DNA from: Prosapia bicincta | Lineage: Eukaryota; Arthropoda; Insecta; Hemiptera; Cercopidae | Direction of reading: 5' to 3' | Assembly: GCA_036971475.1 (NCBI GenBank) | Contig: JBAIZL010000001.1 | Span: 98,874,850-98,938,849 of the forward strand | Length of the DNA: 64,000 nt | Part shown: positions 51,001 to 64,000 of the stretch, in pieces | Position numbering within the stretch: the stretch's first letter is position 1 | Layout: every line of letters starts with the position of its first letter | Translations under genes and position numbers: made by a program | The notes under the pieces: model-generated | Databases searched by the model: none | Told to the model about the DNA's origin: nothing | The model's input: the letters and a program-made list of their open reading frames with translations, nothing else

Positions 51001-54000
51001 ATGTTAGAGCGGCGACGGATATTTTTCTGCCCAATGTGTAAACGCGACATTGTGTTAGAGTGCCGACGAATATTCTATCGCCCGATGTGTAAAAGCGACA
51101 TTATGTTAGAGTGCCGACGGAAATTTTCTGCAAAATGTGTAAACGCGACATTATGTTAGAGCGGCGACGAATATTCTATCGCCCGATGTGTAAACGCGAC
51201 ATTATGTTAGAGCGGCGATGAATATTCTATCGCCCGATGTGTAAACGCGACATTATGTTAGAGTGCCGACGGATATTTTTCTGCCCAATGTGTAAACGCG
51301 ACATTATGTTAGAGCGGCGACGAATATTCTATCGCCCGATGTGTAAACGCGATATTATGTTAGAGCGGCGACGGATATTTTTCTGCCCAATGTGTAAACG
51401 CGACAATGTGTTAGAGTGCCGACGAATATTCTATCGCCCGATGTGTAAACGCGACATTATGTTAGAGTGCCGACGGATATTTTTCTGCCCAATGTGTAAA
51501 CGCGACATTATGTTAGAGCGGCGACGAATATTCTATCGCCCGATGTGTAAACGCGACATTATGTTAGAGCGGCGACGAATATTCTATCGCCCGATGTGTA
51601 AACGCGACATTATGTTAGAGCGGCGACGGATATTTTTCTGCCCAATGTGTAAACGCGACTTTGTTAGAGCGGCGAAGGATATTTTTCTGCCCAATGTGTA
51701 AACGCGACATTATGTTAGAGCGGCGACGAATATTCTATCGACCGATGTGTAAACGCGACATTATGTTAGAGCGTCGACGGATATTTTTCTGCCCAATGTG
51801 TAAACGCGACATTATGTTAGAGTGCCGATGAATTTTCTATCGCCCGATGTGTAAACGCGACATTATGTTAGAGTGGCGACGGATATTTTCCTGCCCAATA
51901 TGTAAACGCGACATTATGTTAGAGCGGCGACGGATATTTTCCTTCCCAATGTGTAAACGCGACATTATGTTAGAGTGACGACGAATATTCTATCGCCCGA
52001 TGTGTAAACGCAACATTAATGTTAGAGTGCCAACGGATATTCTATCGCCGGAAGTGTAAACGCGACATTATGTTAGAGCGGCGACAGATATTTTACTGCC
52101 CAAAGTGTAAACACGACATTTTTTTAGAAGAGCGACGGATATTTTATCCCCACTTGTGTAATCGCAACAATATCTTAGAGAGGTGACGGGTAATTTACCG
52201 TCCAATGTGTAAACGCGACATTATGTTAGAACGGTGACGGATATTCTATCGCCCGATGTGTAAACGCGACATCATGTTAGGAGAGACGACGGATATTTTT
52301 CTGCCCAATGTGTAAACGCGACATTATGTTAGCGCAGTGACGGATATTCTATCGCCCGATGTGTAAACGCGACATTATGTTAGAGCGGCGACGGATATTT
52401 TTCTGCCCAATGTGTAAACGGGACATTATGTTAGAGCGGTGACGGATATTCTATCGCCCGAAGTGTAATCGCGACATTATGTTAGAGCGGCGACGGATAT
52501 TTTACTGCCCAATGTGTATACGCGACATTATGTTAGAGCGGTGACGGATATTCTACAGCCCGATATGTAAACGCGGCATTATGTTAGAGCGGCTACGGAT
52601 ATTTTACTGCTCAAAGTGTAAACACGACATTTTTTTAGAAGAGCGACGGATATTTTACCCCCCGTTGTGTATACGCAATAATATCTTAGAGAGGTGACGG
52701 GTAATTTACCGTCCAATGTGTAAACGCGATATTATGTTAGAGCGGCGACGGATATTTTTCTGCCCGATGTGTAAACGCGACATTATGTTAGAGTGCCGAC
52801 GGATATTTTTCTGCCCAATGTGTAAACGCGACATTATGTTAGAGCGGCGACGAATATTCTATCGCCCGATGTGTAAACGCGACATTATGTTAGAGCGGCG
52901 ACGAATATTCTATCGCCCGATGTGTAAACGCGATATTATGTTAGAGCGGCGACGGATATTCTATCACCCGATGTGTAAACGCGACATTATGTTAGAGTGC
53001 CGACGGATATTCTACCGCCCGATGTGTAAACGCGACATTATGTTAGGGCGGTGACGGATATTTTTCTGCCCAATGTGTAAACGCGACATTATGTTAGAGC
53101 GGCGACAGATATTTTACTGCCCAAAGTGTAAACACGACATTTTTTTAGAAGAGCGACGGATATTTTATCCCCCGTTGTGTAATCGCAACAAAATCTTAGA
53201 GAGGTGACGGGTAATTTACCGTCCCATGTGTAATCGCGACATTATGTTAGAACGGTGACGGATATTCTATCGCCCGATGTGTAAACGCGACATTATGTTA
53301 GAGCGGCGACGGATATTTTTCTGCCCAATTTGTAAACGGGACATTATGTTAGAGCGGTGACGGATATTCAATCGCCCGAAGTGTAAACGCGACATTATGT
53401 TAGAGCGGTGACGGATATTCTATCGCCCGATGTGTAAACGCGACATAATGTTAGAGCGGCGACGGATATATTTCTGCCCAATGTGTAAATGCGTCATTAT
53501 GTTAGAGTGCCGACAGATATTCTATTGCCCGTTGTGTAAACGCAACAATATGTTAGAGAGGTGACGGGTAATTTACCGTCCAATGTGTAAACGGGATAAT
53601 ATCTTAGAGCGGCGACGGATATTTTACTGCCCAAAGTGTAAACACGACATTTATTTAGAAGAGCGACGGATATTTTATCCCCCGTTGTGTAAACGCAACA
53701 ATATCTTAGAGGTGACGGGTAATTTACCGTCCAATGTGTAAACGCGTCATTATGTTAGAGCGGCGACGAATATTCTATCGCCCGATGTGTAAAAGCGATA
53801 TTATGTTAGAGCGGCGACGGATATTCTATCACCCGATGTGTAAACGCGACATTATGTTAGAGTGCCGACGGATATTCTACCGCCCGATGTGTATACGCGA
53901 CATTATGTTAGAGCGGCGACGGATATTGTTCTGCCCAATGTGTAAACGCGACTTTATGTTAGAGCGGCGACGAATAATCTATCGCCCGATGTGTAAACGC

Positions 54001-56002
54001 AACATTATGTTAGAGCGGCGACGGATATTTTTCTGCCCAATGTGTAAACGCGAAATTATGTTAGAGTGAAGACGAATATTCTATCGCCCGATGTGTAAAC
54101 GCGACATTATGTTAGAGCGTCGACGAATATTCTATCGCTCGATGTGTAAACGCGACATTATGTTAGAGCGGCGACGGATATTTTACTGCCCAAAGTGTAA
54201 ACACGACATATTTTTAGAAGAGCGACGGATATTTTATCCCCCGTTGTGTAAACGCAACAATATCTTAGAGAGGTGACGGGTAATTTACCGTCCATTGTGT
54301 AAACGCGATAATATCTTAGAGAGGTGACGGATATTCTATCGCCCGATGTGTAAACGCGACATTATGTTCGAGCGGCGACAGATATTTTACTGCCCAATGT
54401 GTAAACGCGACATTATGTTAGAGTGCCGACGAATATTCTATCGCCCGATGTGTAAACGAGACATTATGTTAGAGCGGCGACGAATATTCTATCGCTCGAT
54501 TTGTAAACGCGACATTATGTTACAGTGGCGACGGATATTCTATCGCCCGATGTGTCAACGCGACATTATGTTAGAGTGCCAACGGATATTCTATCGCCCG
54601 ATGTGTAAACGCTACATTATGTTAGAGCGGTGACGGATATTTTTCTGCCCAATGTGTATACGCGACATTATGTTAGAGCGGTGACGGATATTCTATCGCC
54701 CGATATGTAAACGCGACATTATGTTAGAGCGGCGACGGATATTTTTCTGCCCAATGTGTAAACGCGACATTATGTTAGAGTGACGACGAATATTCTATCG
54801 CCCGATGTGTAAACGCGACATTATGTTAGAGCGGCGACGGATATTTTTCTGCCCAATGTGTAAACGGGACATTATGTTAGAGCGGTGACGGATATTCTAT
54901 CGTCCGATGTGTAAACGCGACATTATGTTAAAGCGGCGAAAGATATTTTTCCGCCCAATGTGTAAACGGGACATTATGTTAGAGCGGTGACGGATATTCT
55001 ATCGCCCGATGTGTAAACGCGACATTATGTTAGAGCGGCGACAGATATTTTACTGCCCAAAGTGTAAACACGACATTATTTTAGAAGAGCGAAGGATATT
55101 TTATCCCCAGTTGTGTTAACGCAACAATATCTTAGAGAGGTGACGGGTAATTTACCGTCCAATGTGTAAACGCGACATTATGTTAGAACGGTGACGGATA
55201 TTTTTCTGCCCAATGTGTATACGCGACATTATGTTAGAGCGGTGACGGATATTCTATCGCTCGATATGAAAACGCGACATTAAGTTAGAGCGGCGACGGA
55301 TATTTTTCTGCCCAATGTGTAAACGCGACATTATGTTAGAGTGACGACGAATATTCTATCGCCCGATGTGTAAACGCGACATTATGTTAGAGCGGCGACG
55401 AATATTCTATCGCCCGATGTGTAAACACGACATTATGTTACAGTGGCGACGGATATTTTATCGCCCGATGTGTAAACGCGACATTATGTTAGAGTGCCAA
55501 CTGATATTCTATCCCCCGATGTGTAAACGCGACATTATGTTAGAGCGGCGACGGATATTTTACTGCCCAAAGTGTAAACACGACATATTTATAGAAGAGC
55601 GACGGGTATTTTATCCTCCGTTGTGTAAACGAAAAAATATCTTAGAGAAGTGACGCGTAATTTACCGTCCATTGTGTAAACGCGATAATATCTTTGAGAG
55701 GTGATGGATATTCTATAACTCGATGTGTAAACGCGACATTATGTTAGAGCGGCGACAGATATTTTACTGCCCAAAATGTAAACACCACATTTTTTTAGAA
55801 GGGCGACGGATATTTTATCCCCCGTTGTGTAAACGCAACAATATCTTAGAGAAGTGATGGGTAATTTACCGTCTAATGTGTAAACGCGACTTTATGTTAG
55901 AACGGTGACGGATATTTTTCTGTCCAATGTGTAAACGCGACATTATGTTAGAGCGGTGACGGATATTCTATCGAACGATGTGTAAACGCGACATTATGTT
56001 AG

Positions 56003-59000
56003 AGCAGCGACGGATATTTTTCTGCCCAATGTGTAAACGCGACTTTGTTAGAGCGGCGAAGGATAATTTTCTGCCCAATGTGTAAGCGCGACATTATGTT
56101 AGAGCGGCGACGAATATTCTATCGACCGATGTGTTAACGCGATATTATGTTAGAGCGTCGACGGATATTTTTCTGCCCAATGTGTAAACGCGACATTATG
56201 TTAGAGTGCCGATGAATTTTCTATCGCCCGATGTGTAAACGCGACATTATGTTAGAGCGGCGACGGATATTTTTCTGCCCAATATGTAAACGCGACATTA
56301 TGTTAGAGCGGCGACGGATATTTTCCTTCCCAATGTGTAAACGCGACTTTATGTTAGAGTGACGACATATTCTATCGCCCGATGTGTAAAAGCGAAATTA
56401 TGTTAGAACGGCGACGAATATTCTATCGCCCGATGTGTAAACGCGACATTATGTTACAGTGGCGACGGATATTCTATCGCCCGATGTGTAAACGCGACAT
56501 TATGTTAGAGTGCCAACGGATATTCTATCGCCCGATGTGTAAACGCGACATTATGTTAGAGCGGCGACAGATATTTTACTGTCCAAAGTGTAAACACGAC
56601 ATTTTTTTAGAAGAGCGACGGATATTTTATCCCCCGTTGTGTAATCGCAACAATATCTTAGAGAGGTGACGGGTAATATACCGTCCAATGTGTAAACGCG
56701 ACATTATATTAGAACGGTGACGGATATTCTATCGCCCGATGTGTAAACGCGACATTATGTTAGAGCGACGACGGATATTTTTCTGCCCGATGTGTAAACG
56801 CGACATTATGTTAGCGCAGTGACGGATATTCTATCGCCCGATGTGTAAACGCGACATTATGTTAGAGCGGCGACGGATATTTTTCTGCCCAATGTGTAAA
56901 CGGGACATTATGTTAGAGCGGTGACGGATATTCTATCGCCCGAAGTGTAAACGCGACATTATGTTAGAAAGGCGACGGATATTTTCCTTCCCAATGTGTA
57001 TACGCGACATTATGTTAGAGCGGTGACGGATTTAGTACAGCCCGATATGTAAACGCGACATTATGTTAGAGCGGCTACGGATATTTTACTGCTCAAAGTG
57101 TAAACACGACATTTTTTTAGAAGAGCGACGGATATTTTATCCCCCATTGTGTAAACGCAACAATATCTTAGAGAGGTGACAGGTAATTTACCGTCCAATG
57201 TGTAAACGCGATAATATCTTAGAACGGTGACATATATTCTATCGCCCGATGTGTAAACGCGACATTATGTTAGAGCGGCAACGGATATTTTTCTGCCCAA
57301 TGTGTATACGCGACATTATGTTAGAGCGGTGACGGATTTTCTATAGTCCGATATGTAAACCCGACATTATGTTAGAGCGGCTACGGATATTTTACTGCTC
57401 AAAGTGTAAACACGACATTTATTTAGAAGAGCGACGGATATTTTATCCCGCGTAGTGTAAACGCAACAATATCTTAGAGAGGTGACGGGTAATTTACCGT
57501 CCAATGTGTAAACGCGATAATATCTTGGAGCGGCGACGGATATTTTACTGCCCAAAGTGTAAACACGACATTTTTTTAGAAGAGCGACGGATATTTTATC
57601 CCCCGTTGTGTATACGCAATAATATCTTAGAGAGGTGACGGGTAATTTACCGTCCAATGTGTAAACGCGATAATATCTTGGAGCGGCGACGGATATTTTA
57701 CTGCCCAAAGTGTAAACACGACATTTTTTTAGAAGAGCGACGGATATTTTATCCCCCGTTGTGTATACGCAATAATATCTTAGAGAGGTGACGGGTAATT
57801 TACCGTCCACTGTGTAAACGCGATATTATGTTAGAGCAGCGACGGATATTTTTCTGCCCAATGTGTAAACGCGACTTTGTTAGAGCGGCGAAGGATAATT
57901 TTCTGCCCAATGTGTAAGCGCGACATTATGTTAGAGCGGCGACGAATATTCTATCGACCGATGTGTTAACGCGACATTATGTTAGAGCGTCGACGGATAT
58001 TTTTCTGCCCAATGTGTAAACGCGACATTATGTTAGAGTGCCGATGAATTTTCTATCGCCCGATGTGTAAACGCGACATTATGTTAGAGCGGCGACGGAT
58101 ATTTTTCTGCCCAATATGTAAACGCGACATTATGTTAGAGCGGCGACGGATATTTTCCTTCCCAATGTGTAAACGCGACTTTATGTTAGAGTGACGACAT
58201 ATTCTATCGCCCGATGTGTAAAAGCGAAATTATGTTAGAACGGCGACGAATATTCTATCGCCCGATGTGTAAACGCGACATTATGTTACAGTGGCGACGG
58301 ATATTCTATCGCCCGATGTGTAAACGCGACATTATGTTAGAGTCCCAATGGATATTCTATCGCCCGATGTGTAAACGCGACATTATGTTAGAGCGGCGAC
58401 AGATATTTTACTGTCCAAAGTGTAAACACGACATTTTTTTAGAAGAGCGACGGATATTTTATCCCCCGTTGTGTAATCGCAACAATATCTTAGAGAGGTG
58501 ACGGGTAATTTACCGTCCAATGTGTAAACGCGACATTATATTAGAACGGTGACGGATATTCTATCGCCCGATGTGTAAACGCGACATTATGTTAGAGCGA
58601 CGACGGATATTTTTCTGCCCGATGTGTAAACGCGACATTATGTTAGCGCAGTGACGGATATTCTATCGCCCGATGTGTAAACGCGACATTATGTTAGAGC
58701 GGCGACGGATATTTTTCTGCCCAATGTGTAAACGGGACATTATGTTAGAGCGGTGACGGATATTCTATCGCCCGAAGTGTAAACGCGACATTATGTTAGA
58801 GTGGCGACGGATATTTTCCTTCCCAATGTGTATACGCGACATTATGTTAGAGCGGTGACGGATTTAGTACAGCCCGATATGTAAACGCGACATTATGTTA
58901 GAGCGGCTACGGATATTTTACTGCTCAAAGTGTAAACACGACATTTTTTTAGAAGAGCGACGGATATTTTATCCCCCATTGTGTAAACGCAACAATATCT

Positions 59001-62000
59001 TAGAGAGGTGACAGGTAATTTACCGTCCAATGTGTAAACGCGATAATATCTTAGAACGGTGACATATATTCTATCGCCCGATGTGTAAACGCGACATTAT
59101 GTTAGAGCGGCAACGGATATTTTTCTGCCCAATGTGTATACGCAACATTATGTTAGAGCGGTGACGGATTTTCTATAGCCCGATATGTAAACCCGACATT
59201 ATGTTAGAGCGGCTACGGATATTTTACTGCTCAAAGTGTAAACACGACATTTATTTAGAAGAGCGACGGATATTTTATCCCGCGTAGTGTAAACGCAACA
59301 ATATCTTAGAGAGGTGACGGGTAATTTACCGTCCAATGTGTAAACGCGATAATATCTTGGAGCGGCGACGGATATTTTACTGCCCAAAGTGTAAACACGA
59401 CATTTTTTTAGAAGAGCGACGGATATTTTATCCCCCGTTGTGTATACGCAATAATATCTTAGAGAGGTGACGGGTAATTTACCGTCCACTGTGTAAACGC
59501 GATATTATGTTAGAGCGGCGACGGATATTTTTCTGCCCAATGTGTAAACGCGACATTGTGTTAGAGTGCCGACGAATATTCTATCGCCCGATGTGTAAAA
59601 GCGACATTATGTTAGAGTGCCGACGGAAATTTTCTGCAAAATGTGTAAACGCGACATTATGTTAGAGCGGCGACGAATATTCTATCGCCCGATGTGTAAA
59701 CGCGACATTATGTTAGAGCGGCGATGAATATTCTATCGCCCGATGTGTAAACGCGACATTATGTTAGAGTGCCGACGGATATTTTTCTGCCCAATGTGTA
59801 AACGCGACATTATGTTAGAGCGGCGACGAATATTCTATCGCCCGATGTGTAAACGCGATATTATGTTAGAGCGGCGACGGATATTTTTCTGCCCAATGTG
59901 TAAACGCGACAATGTGTTAGAGTGCCGACGAATATTCTATCGCCCGATGTGTAAACGCGACATTATGTTAGAGTGCCGACGGATATTTTTCTGCCCAATG
60001 TGTAAACGCGACATTATGTTAGAGCGGCGACGAATATTCTATCGCCCGATGTGTAAACGCGACATTATGTTAGAGCGGCGACGAATATTCTATCGCCCGA
60101 TGTGTAAACGCGACATTATGTTAGAGCGGCGACGGATATTTTTCTGCCCAATGTGTAAACGCGACTTTGTTAGAGCGGCGAAGGATATTTTTCTGCCCAA
60201 TGTGTAAACGCGACATTATGTTAGAGCGGCGACGAATATTCTATCGACCGATGTGTAAACGCGACATTATGTTAGAGCGTCGACGGATATTTTTCTGCCC
60301 AAGGTGTAAACGCGACATTATGTTAGAGTGCCGATGAATTTTCTATCGCCCGATGTGTAAACGCGACATTATGTTAGAGTGGCGACGGATATTTTCCTGC
60401 CCAATATGTAAACGCGACATTATGTTAGAGCGGCGACGGATATTTTCCTTCCCAATGTGTAAACGCGACATTATGTTAGAGTGACGACGAATATTCTATC
60501 GCCCGATGTGTAAACGCAACATTAATGTTAGAGTGCCAACGGATATTCTATCGCCGGAAGTGTAAACGCGACATTATGTTAGAGCGGCGACAGATATTTT
60601 ACTGCCCAAAGTGTAAACACGACATTTTTTTAGAAGAGCGACGGATATTTTATCCCCACTTGTGTAATCGCAACAATATCTTAGAGAGGTGACGGGTAAT
60701 TTACCGTCCAATGTGTAAACGCGACATTATGTTAGAACGGTGACGGATATTCTATCGCCCGATGTGTAAACGCGACATCATGTTAGGAGAGACGACGGAT
60801 ATTTTTCTGCCCAATGTGTAAACGCGACATTATGTTAGCGCAGTGACGGATATTCTATCGCCCGATGTGTAAACGCGACATTATGTTAGAGCGGCGACGG
60901 ATATTTTTCTGCCCAATGTGTAAACGGGACATTATGTTAGAGCGGTGACGGATATTCTATCGCCCGAAGTGTAATCGCGACATTATGTTAGAGCGGCGAC
61001 GGATATTTTACTGCCCAATGTGTATACGCGACATTATGTTAGAGCGGTGACGGATATTCTACAGCCCGATATGTAAACGCGGCATTATGTTAGAGCGGCT
61101 ACGGATATTTTACTGCTCAAAGTGTAAACACGACATTTTTTTAGAAGAGCGACGGATATTTTACCCCCCGTTGTGTATACGCAATAATATCTTAGAGAGG
61201 TGACGGGTAATTTACCGTCCAATGTGTAAACGCGATATTATGTTAGAGCGGCGACGGATATTTTTCTGCCCGATGTGTAAACGCGACATTATGTTAGAGT
61301 GCCGACGGATATTTTTCTGCCCAATGTGTAAACGCGACATTATGTTAGAGCGGCGACGAATATTCTATCGCCCGATGTGTAAACGCGACATTATGTTAGA
61401 GCGGCGACGAATATTCTATCGCCCGATGTGTAAACGCGATATTATGTTAGAGCGGCGACGGATATTCTATCACCCGATGTGTAAACGCGACATTATGTTA
61501 GAGTGCCGACGGATATTCTACCGCCCGATGTGTAAACGCGACATTATGTTAGGGCGATGACGGATATTTTTCTGCCCAATGTGTAAACGCGACATTATGT
61601 TAGAGCGGCGACAGATATTTTACTGCCCAAAGTGTAAACACGACATTTTTTTAGAAGAGCGACGGATATTTTATCCCCCGTTGTGTAATCGCAACAAAAT
61701 CTTAGAGAGGTGACGGGTAATTTACCGTCCCATGTGTAATCGCGACATTATGTTAGAACGGTGACGGATATTCTATCGCCCGATGTGTAAACGCGACATT
61801 ATGTTAGAGCGGCGACGGATATTTTTCTGCCCAATTTGTAAACGGGACATTATGTTAGAGCGGTGACGGATATTCAATCGCCCGAAGTGTAAACGCGACA
61901 TTATGTTAGAGCGGTGACGGATATTCTATCGCCCGATGTGTAAACGCGACATAATGTTAGAGCGGCGACGGATATATTTCTGCCCAATGTGTAAATGCGT

Positions 62001-64000
62001 CATTATGTTAGAGTGCCGACAGATATTCTATTGCCCGTTGTGTAAACGCAACAATATGTTAGAGAGGTGACGGGTAATTTACCGTCCAATGTGTAAACGG
62101 GATAATATCTTAGAGCGGCGACGGATATTTTACTGCCCAAAGTGTAAACACGACATTTATTTAGAAGAGCGACGGATATTTTATCCCCCGTTGTGTAAAC
62201 GCAACAATATCTTAGAGAGGTGACGGGTAATTTACCGTCCAATGTGTAAACGCGTCATTATGTTAGAGCGGCGACGAATATTCTATCGCCCGATGTGTAA
62301 AAGCGATATTATGTTAGAGCGGCGACGGATATTCTATCACCCGATGTGTAAACGCGACATTATGTTAGAGTGCCGACGGATATTCTACCGCCCGATGTGT
62401 ATACGCGACATTATGTTAGAGCGGCGACGGATATTGTTCTGCCCAATGTGTAAACGCGACTTTATGTTAGAGCGGCGACGAATAATCTATCGCCCGATGT
62501 GTAAACGCAACATTATGTTAGAGCGGCGACGGATATTTTTCTGCCCAATGTGTAAACGCGAAATTATGTTAGAGTGAAGACGAATATTCTATCGCCCGAT
62601 GTGTAAACGCGACATTATGTTAGAGCGTCGACGAATATTCTATCGCTCGATGTGTAAACGCGACATTATGTTAGAGCGGCGACGGATATTTTACTGCCCA
62701 AAGTGTAAACACGACATATTTTTAGAAGAGCGACGGATATTTTATACCCCGTTGTGTAAACGCAACAATATCTTAGAGAGGTGACGGGTAATTTACCGTC
62801 CATTGTGTAAACGCGATAATATCTTAGAGAGGTGACGGATATTCTATCGCCCGATGTGTAAACGCGACATTATGTTCGAGCGGCGACAGATATTTTACTG
62901 CCCAATGTGTAAACGCGACATTATGTTAGAGTGCCGACGAATATTCTATCGCCCGATGTGTAAACGAGACATTATGTTAGAGCGGCGACGAATATTCTAT
63001 CGCTCGATGTGTAAACGCGACATTATGTTACAGTGGCGACGGATATTCTATCGCCCGATGTGTCAACGCGACATTATGTTAGAGTGCCAACGGATATTCT
63101 ATCGCCCGATGTGTAAACGCTACATTATGTTAGAGCGGTGACGGATATTTTTCTGCCCAATGTGTATACGCGACATTATGTTAGAGCGGTGACGGATATT
63201 CTATCGCCCGATATGTAAACGCGACATTATGTTAGAGCGGCGACGGATATTTTTCTGCCCAATGTGTAAACGCGACATTATGTTAGAGTGACGACGAATA
63301 TTCTATCGCCCGATGTGTAAACGCGACATTATGTTAGAGCGGCGACGGATATTTTTCTGCCCAATGTGTAAACGGGACATTATGTTAGAGCGGTGACGGA
63401 TATTCTATCGTCCGATGTGTAAACGCGACATTATGTTAAAGCGGCGAAAGATATTTTTCCGCCCAATGTGTAAACGGGACATTATGTTAGAGCGGTGACG
63501 GATATTCTATCGCCCGATGTGTAAACGCGACATTATGTTAGAGCGGCGACAGATATTTTACTGCCCAAAGTGTAAACACGACATTATTTTAGAAGAGCGA
63601 AGGATATTTTATCCCCAGTTGTGTTAACGCAACAATATCTTAGAGAGGTGACGGGTAATTTACCGTCCAATGTGTAAACGCGACATTATGTTAGAACGGT
63701 GACGGATATTTTTCTGCCCAATGTGTATACGCGACATTATGTTAGAGCGGTGACGGATATTCTATCGCTCGATATGAAAACGCGACATTAAGTTAGAGCG
63801 GCGACGGATATTTTTCTGCCCAATGTGTAAACGCGACATTATGTTAGAGTGACGACGAATATTCTATCGCCCGATGTGTAAACGCGACATTATGTTAGAG
63901 CGGCGACGAATATTCTATCGCCCGATGTGTAAACACGACATTATGTTACAGTGGCGACGGATATTTTATCGCCCGATGTGTAAACGCGACATTATGTTAG
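56003..64000. repeat. 8,506-bp satellite higher-order unit, copy B (cut by window edge)
   Basis: Second copy of 47497-56002, about 8.0 kb of it inside the window. Differences from copy A are rare single bases, such as 49834 GTCCCAACGG against 58340 GTCCCAATGG, 53044 TAGGGCGGTG against 61553 TAGGGCGATG, and 54230 TATCCCCC against 62740 TATACCCC. The copies look about 99% identical or better, so this duplication is the youngest large event seen here. Confidence 0.9.

Larger units (their letters stand above)
47497..56002. repeat. 8,506-bp satellite higher-order unit, copy A
   Basis: Markers recur at a constant shift of 8506 bp in the following block: AGCAGCGACGG at 47497 and 56003, the 95-codon frame at 47876 and 56382, and the 154-codon frame at 51237 and 59743. 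From about 53.7 kb the shift is 8508, because copy A lost 2 bp at about 53709 (TTAGAGGTGACG for TTAGAGAGGTGACG). It contains the 1.83-kb unit near its left end and the 7,284-bp-shifted segment in its right part. Confidence 0.9.
16260..64000. repeat. 51-bp CpG-rich satellite DNA array
   Basis: One continuous head-to-tail array of about 930 monomers runs off the right edge. A typical monomer is 22064-22114: it starts ATGTGTAAACGCGACATTAT, continues GTTAGAGCGGCGACGGATAT and ends TCTATCGCCCG. It is about 49% GC with around seven CpG, against AT-rich flanks. Main variants are as follows. Class Y ends TTCTATCGCCCG and class F ends TTTTTCTGCCCA. The C1 class reads AAGTGTAAACACGACATTTT then TTTAGAAGAGCGACGG and ends TTTTATCCCCCG. 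The C2 class reads TTGTGTAAACGCAACAATAT then CTTAGAGAGGTGACGGGTAA and ends TTTACCGTCCA. C1 is nearly always followed by C2. Since 51 = 17 codons, the + frame reads MCKRDIMLERRRIFYRP repeatedly. No unrelated gene interrupts the array. The family was not recognised. Confidence 0.97.

Noticed and set aside
20658..62242. - strand frames (DGKLPVTSLRYCCVYTT-like units) as genes
   Set aside because: They coincide with the C1-C2 monomer modules and have the same 17-residue period. They are the antisense reading of the satellite.
16411..63141. Dozens of MCKRDIMLE... open frames as a tandem gene family
   Set aside because: A repeat of 51 bp keeps frame automatically. The frames start and stop at monomer variants, have no unique sequence, promoter or splice sites, and break by recurrent TGA. 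They are described as satellite only.
16260..64000. CRISPR array
   Set aside because: The repeats are directly adjacent with no unique spacers, and the context is eukaryotic.
16260..64000. Telomeric repeat or rDNA spacer identity for the array
   Set aside because: The unit is unlike TTAGG-type repeats, and no rRNA sequence is present anywhere in the window.

Overview
The window looks like nuclear DNA of an animal, most likely an insect. It has intron-split genes, AT-rich flanks full of microsatellites, and relics of piggyBac, Penelope-like and Jockey-type elements. The terminal exon of an ABCG half-transporter resembles insect ABCG1/4-type proteins. There is no bacterial-style operon, rRNA, tRNA or CRISPR array. 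The species cannot be named from the sequence.

Bases 1-16,160 are ordinary AT-rich gene and transposon territory. On the + strand a decayed piggyBac transposase (658-1480), a Penelope-like GIY-YIG fragment (2530-2973) and a palindromic MITE-like element (3488-3944) lie upstream of the last coding exon of an ABCG transporter (4169-4516), probably in its last intron. A cluster of element relics follows at 5.7-10.4 kb: a Jockey-like reverse transcriptase on the - strand (5943-7300), two further Penelope-like C-terminal relics in opposite orientations (7297-7746 + and 8961-9178 -), and several copies of Penelope-type 3' ends. Those 3' ends form two adjacent palindromes (9911-10086 and 10214-10392). 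A foldback element sits at 12892-13074. A - strand gene ends at 14393. Its last exon (14393-15200) has a weak SNM1/DRMBL-like segment, and a phase-compatible candidate exon lies at 15987-16039.

From about 16,160 to the right edge (about 47.8 kb, roughly 930 monomers) the window is one satellite array with a 51-bp monomer. It is about 49% GC and very CpG-dense, against AT-rich flanks. Because 51 bp is 17 codons, one frame stays open over many monomers as the repeating peptide MCKRDIMLERRRIFYRP. The resulting ORFs (up to 180 codons) are most likely a by-product of periodicity. Monomers fall into sequence classes arranged in nested higher-order repeats: 153 bp (3-mer), 357 bp (7-mer), about 1.83 kb, about 2.04 kb, 8.5 kb and about 11 kb. 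The left edge is decayed, while the rightmost 8,506-bp tandem copies are almost identical. This fits an older left edge and recent amplification to the right.

The most interesting signals are the higher-order architecture of this satellite, a near-palindromic box confined to one monomer class, its CpG density, and the paired Penelope-type terminal palindromes. No new protein-coding system is supported.
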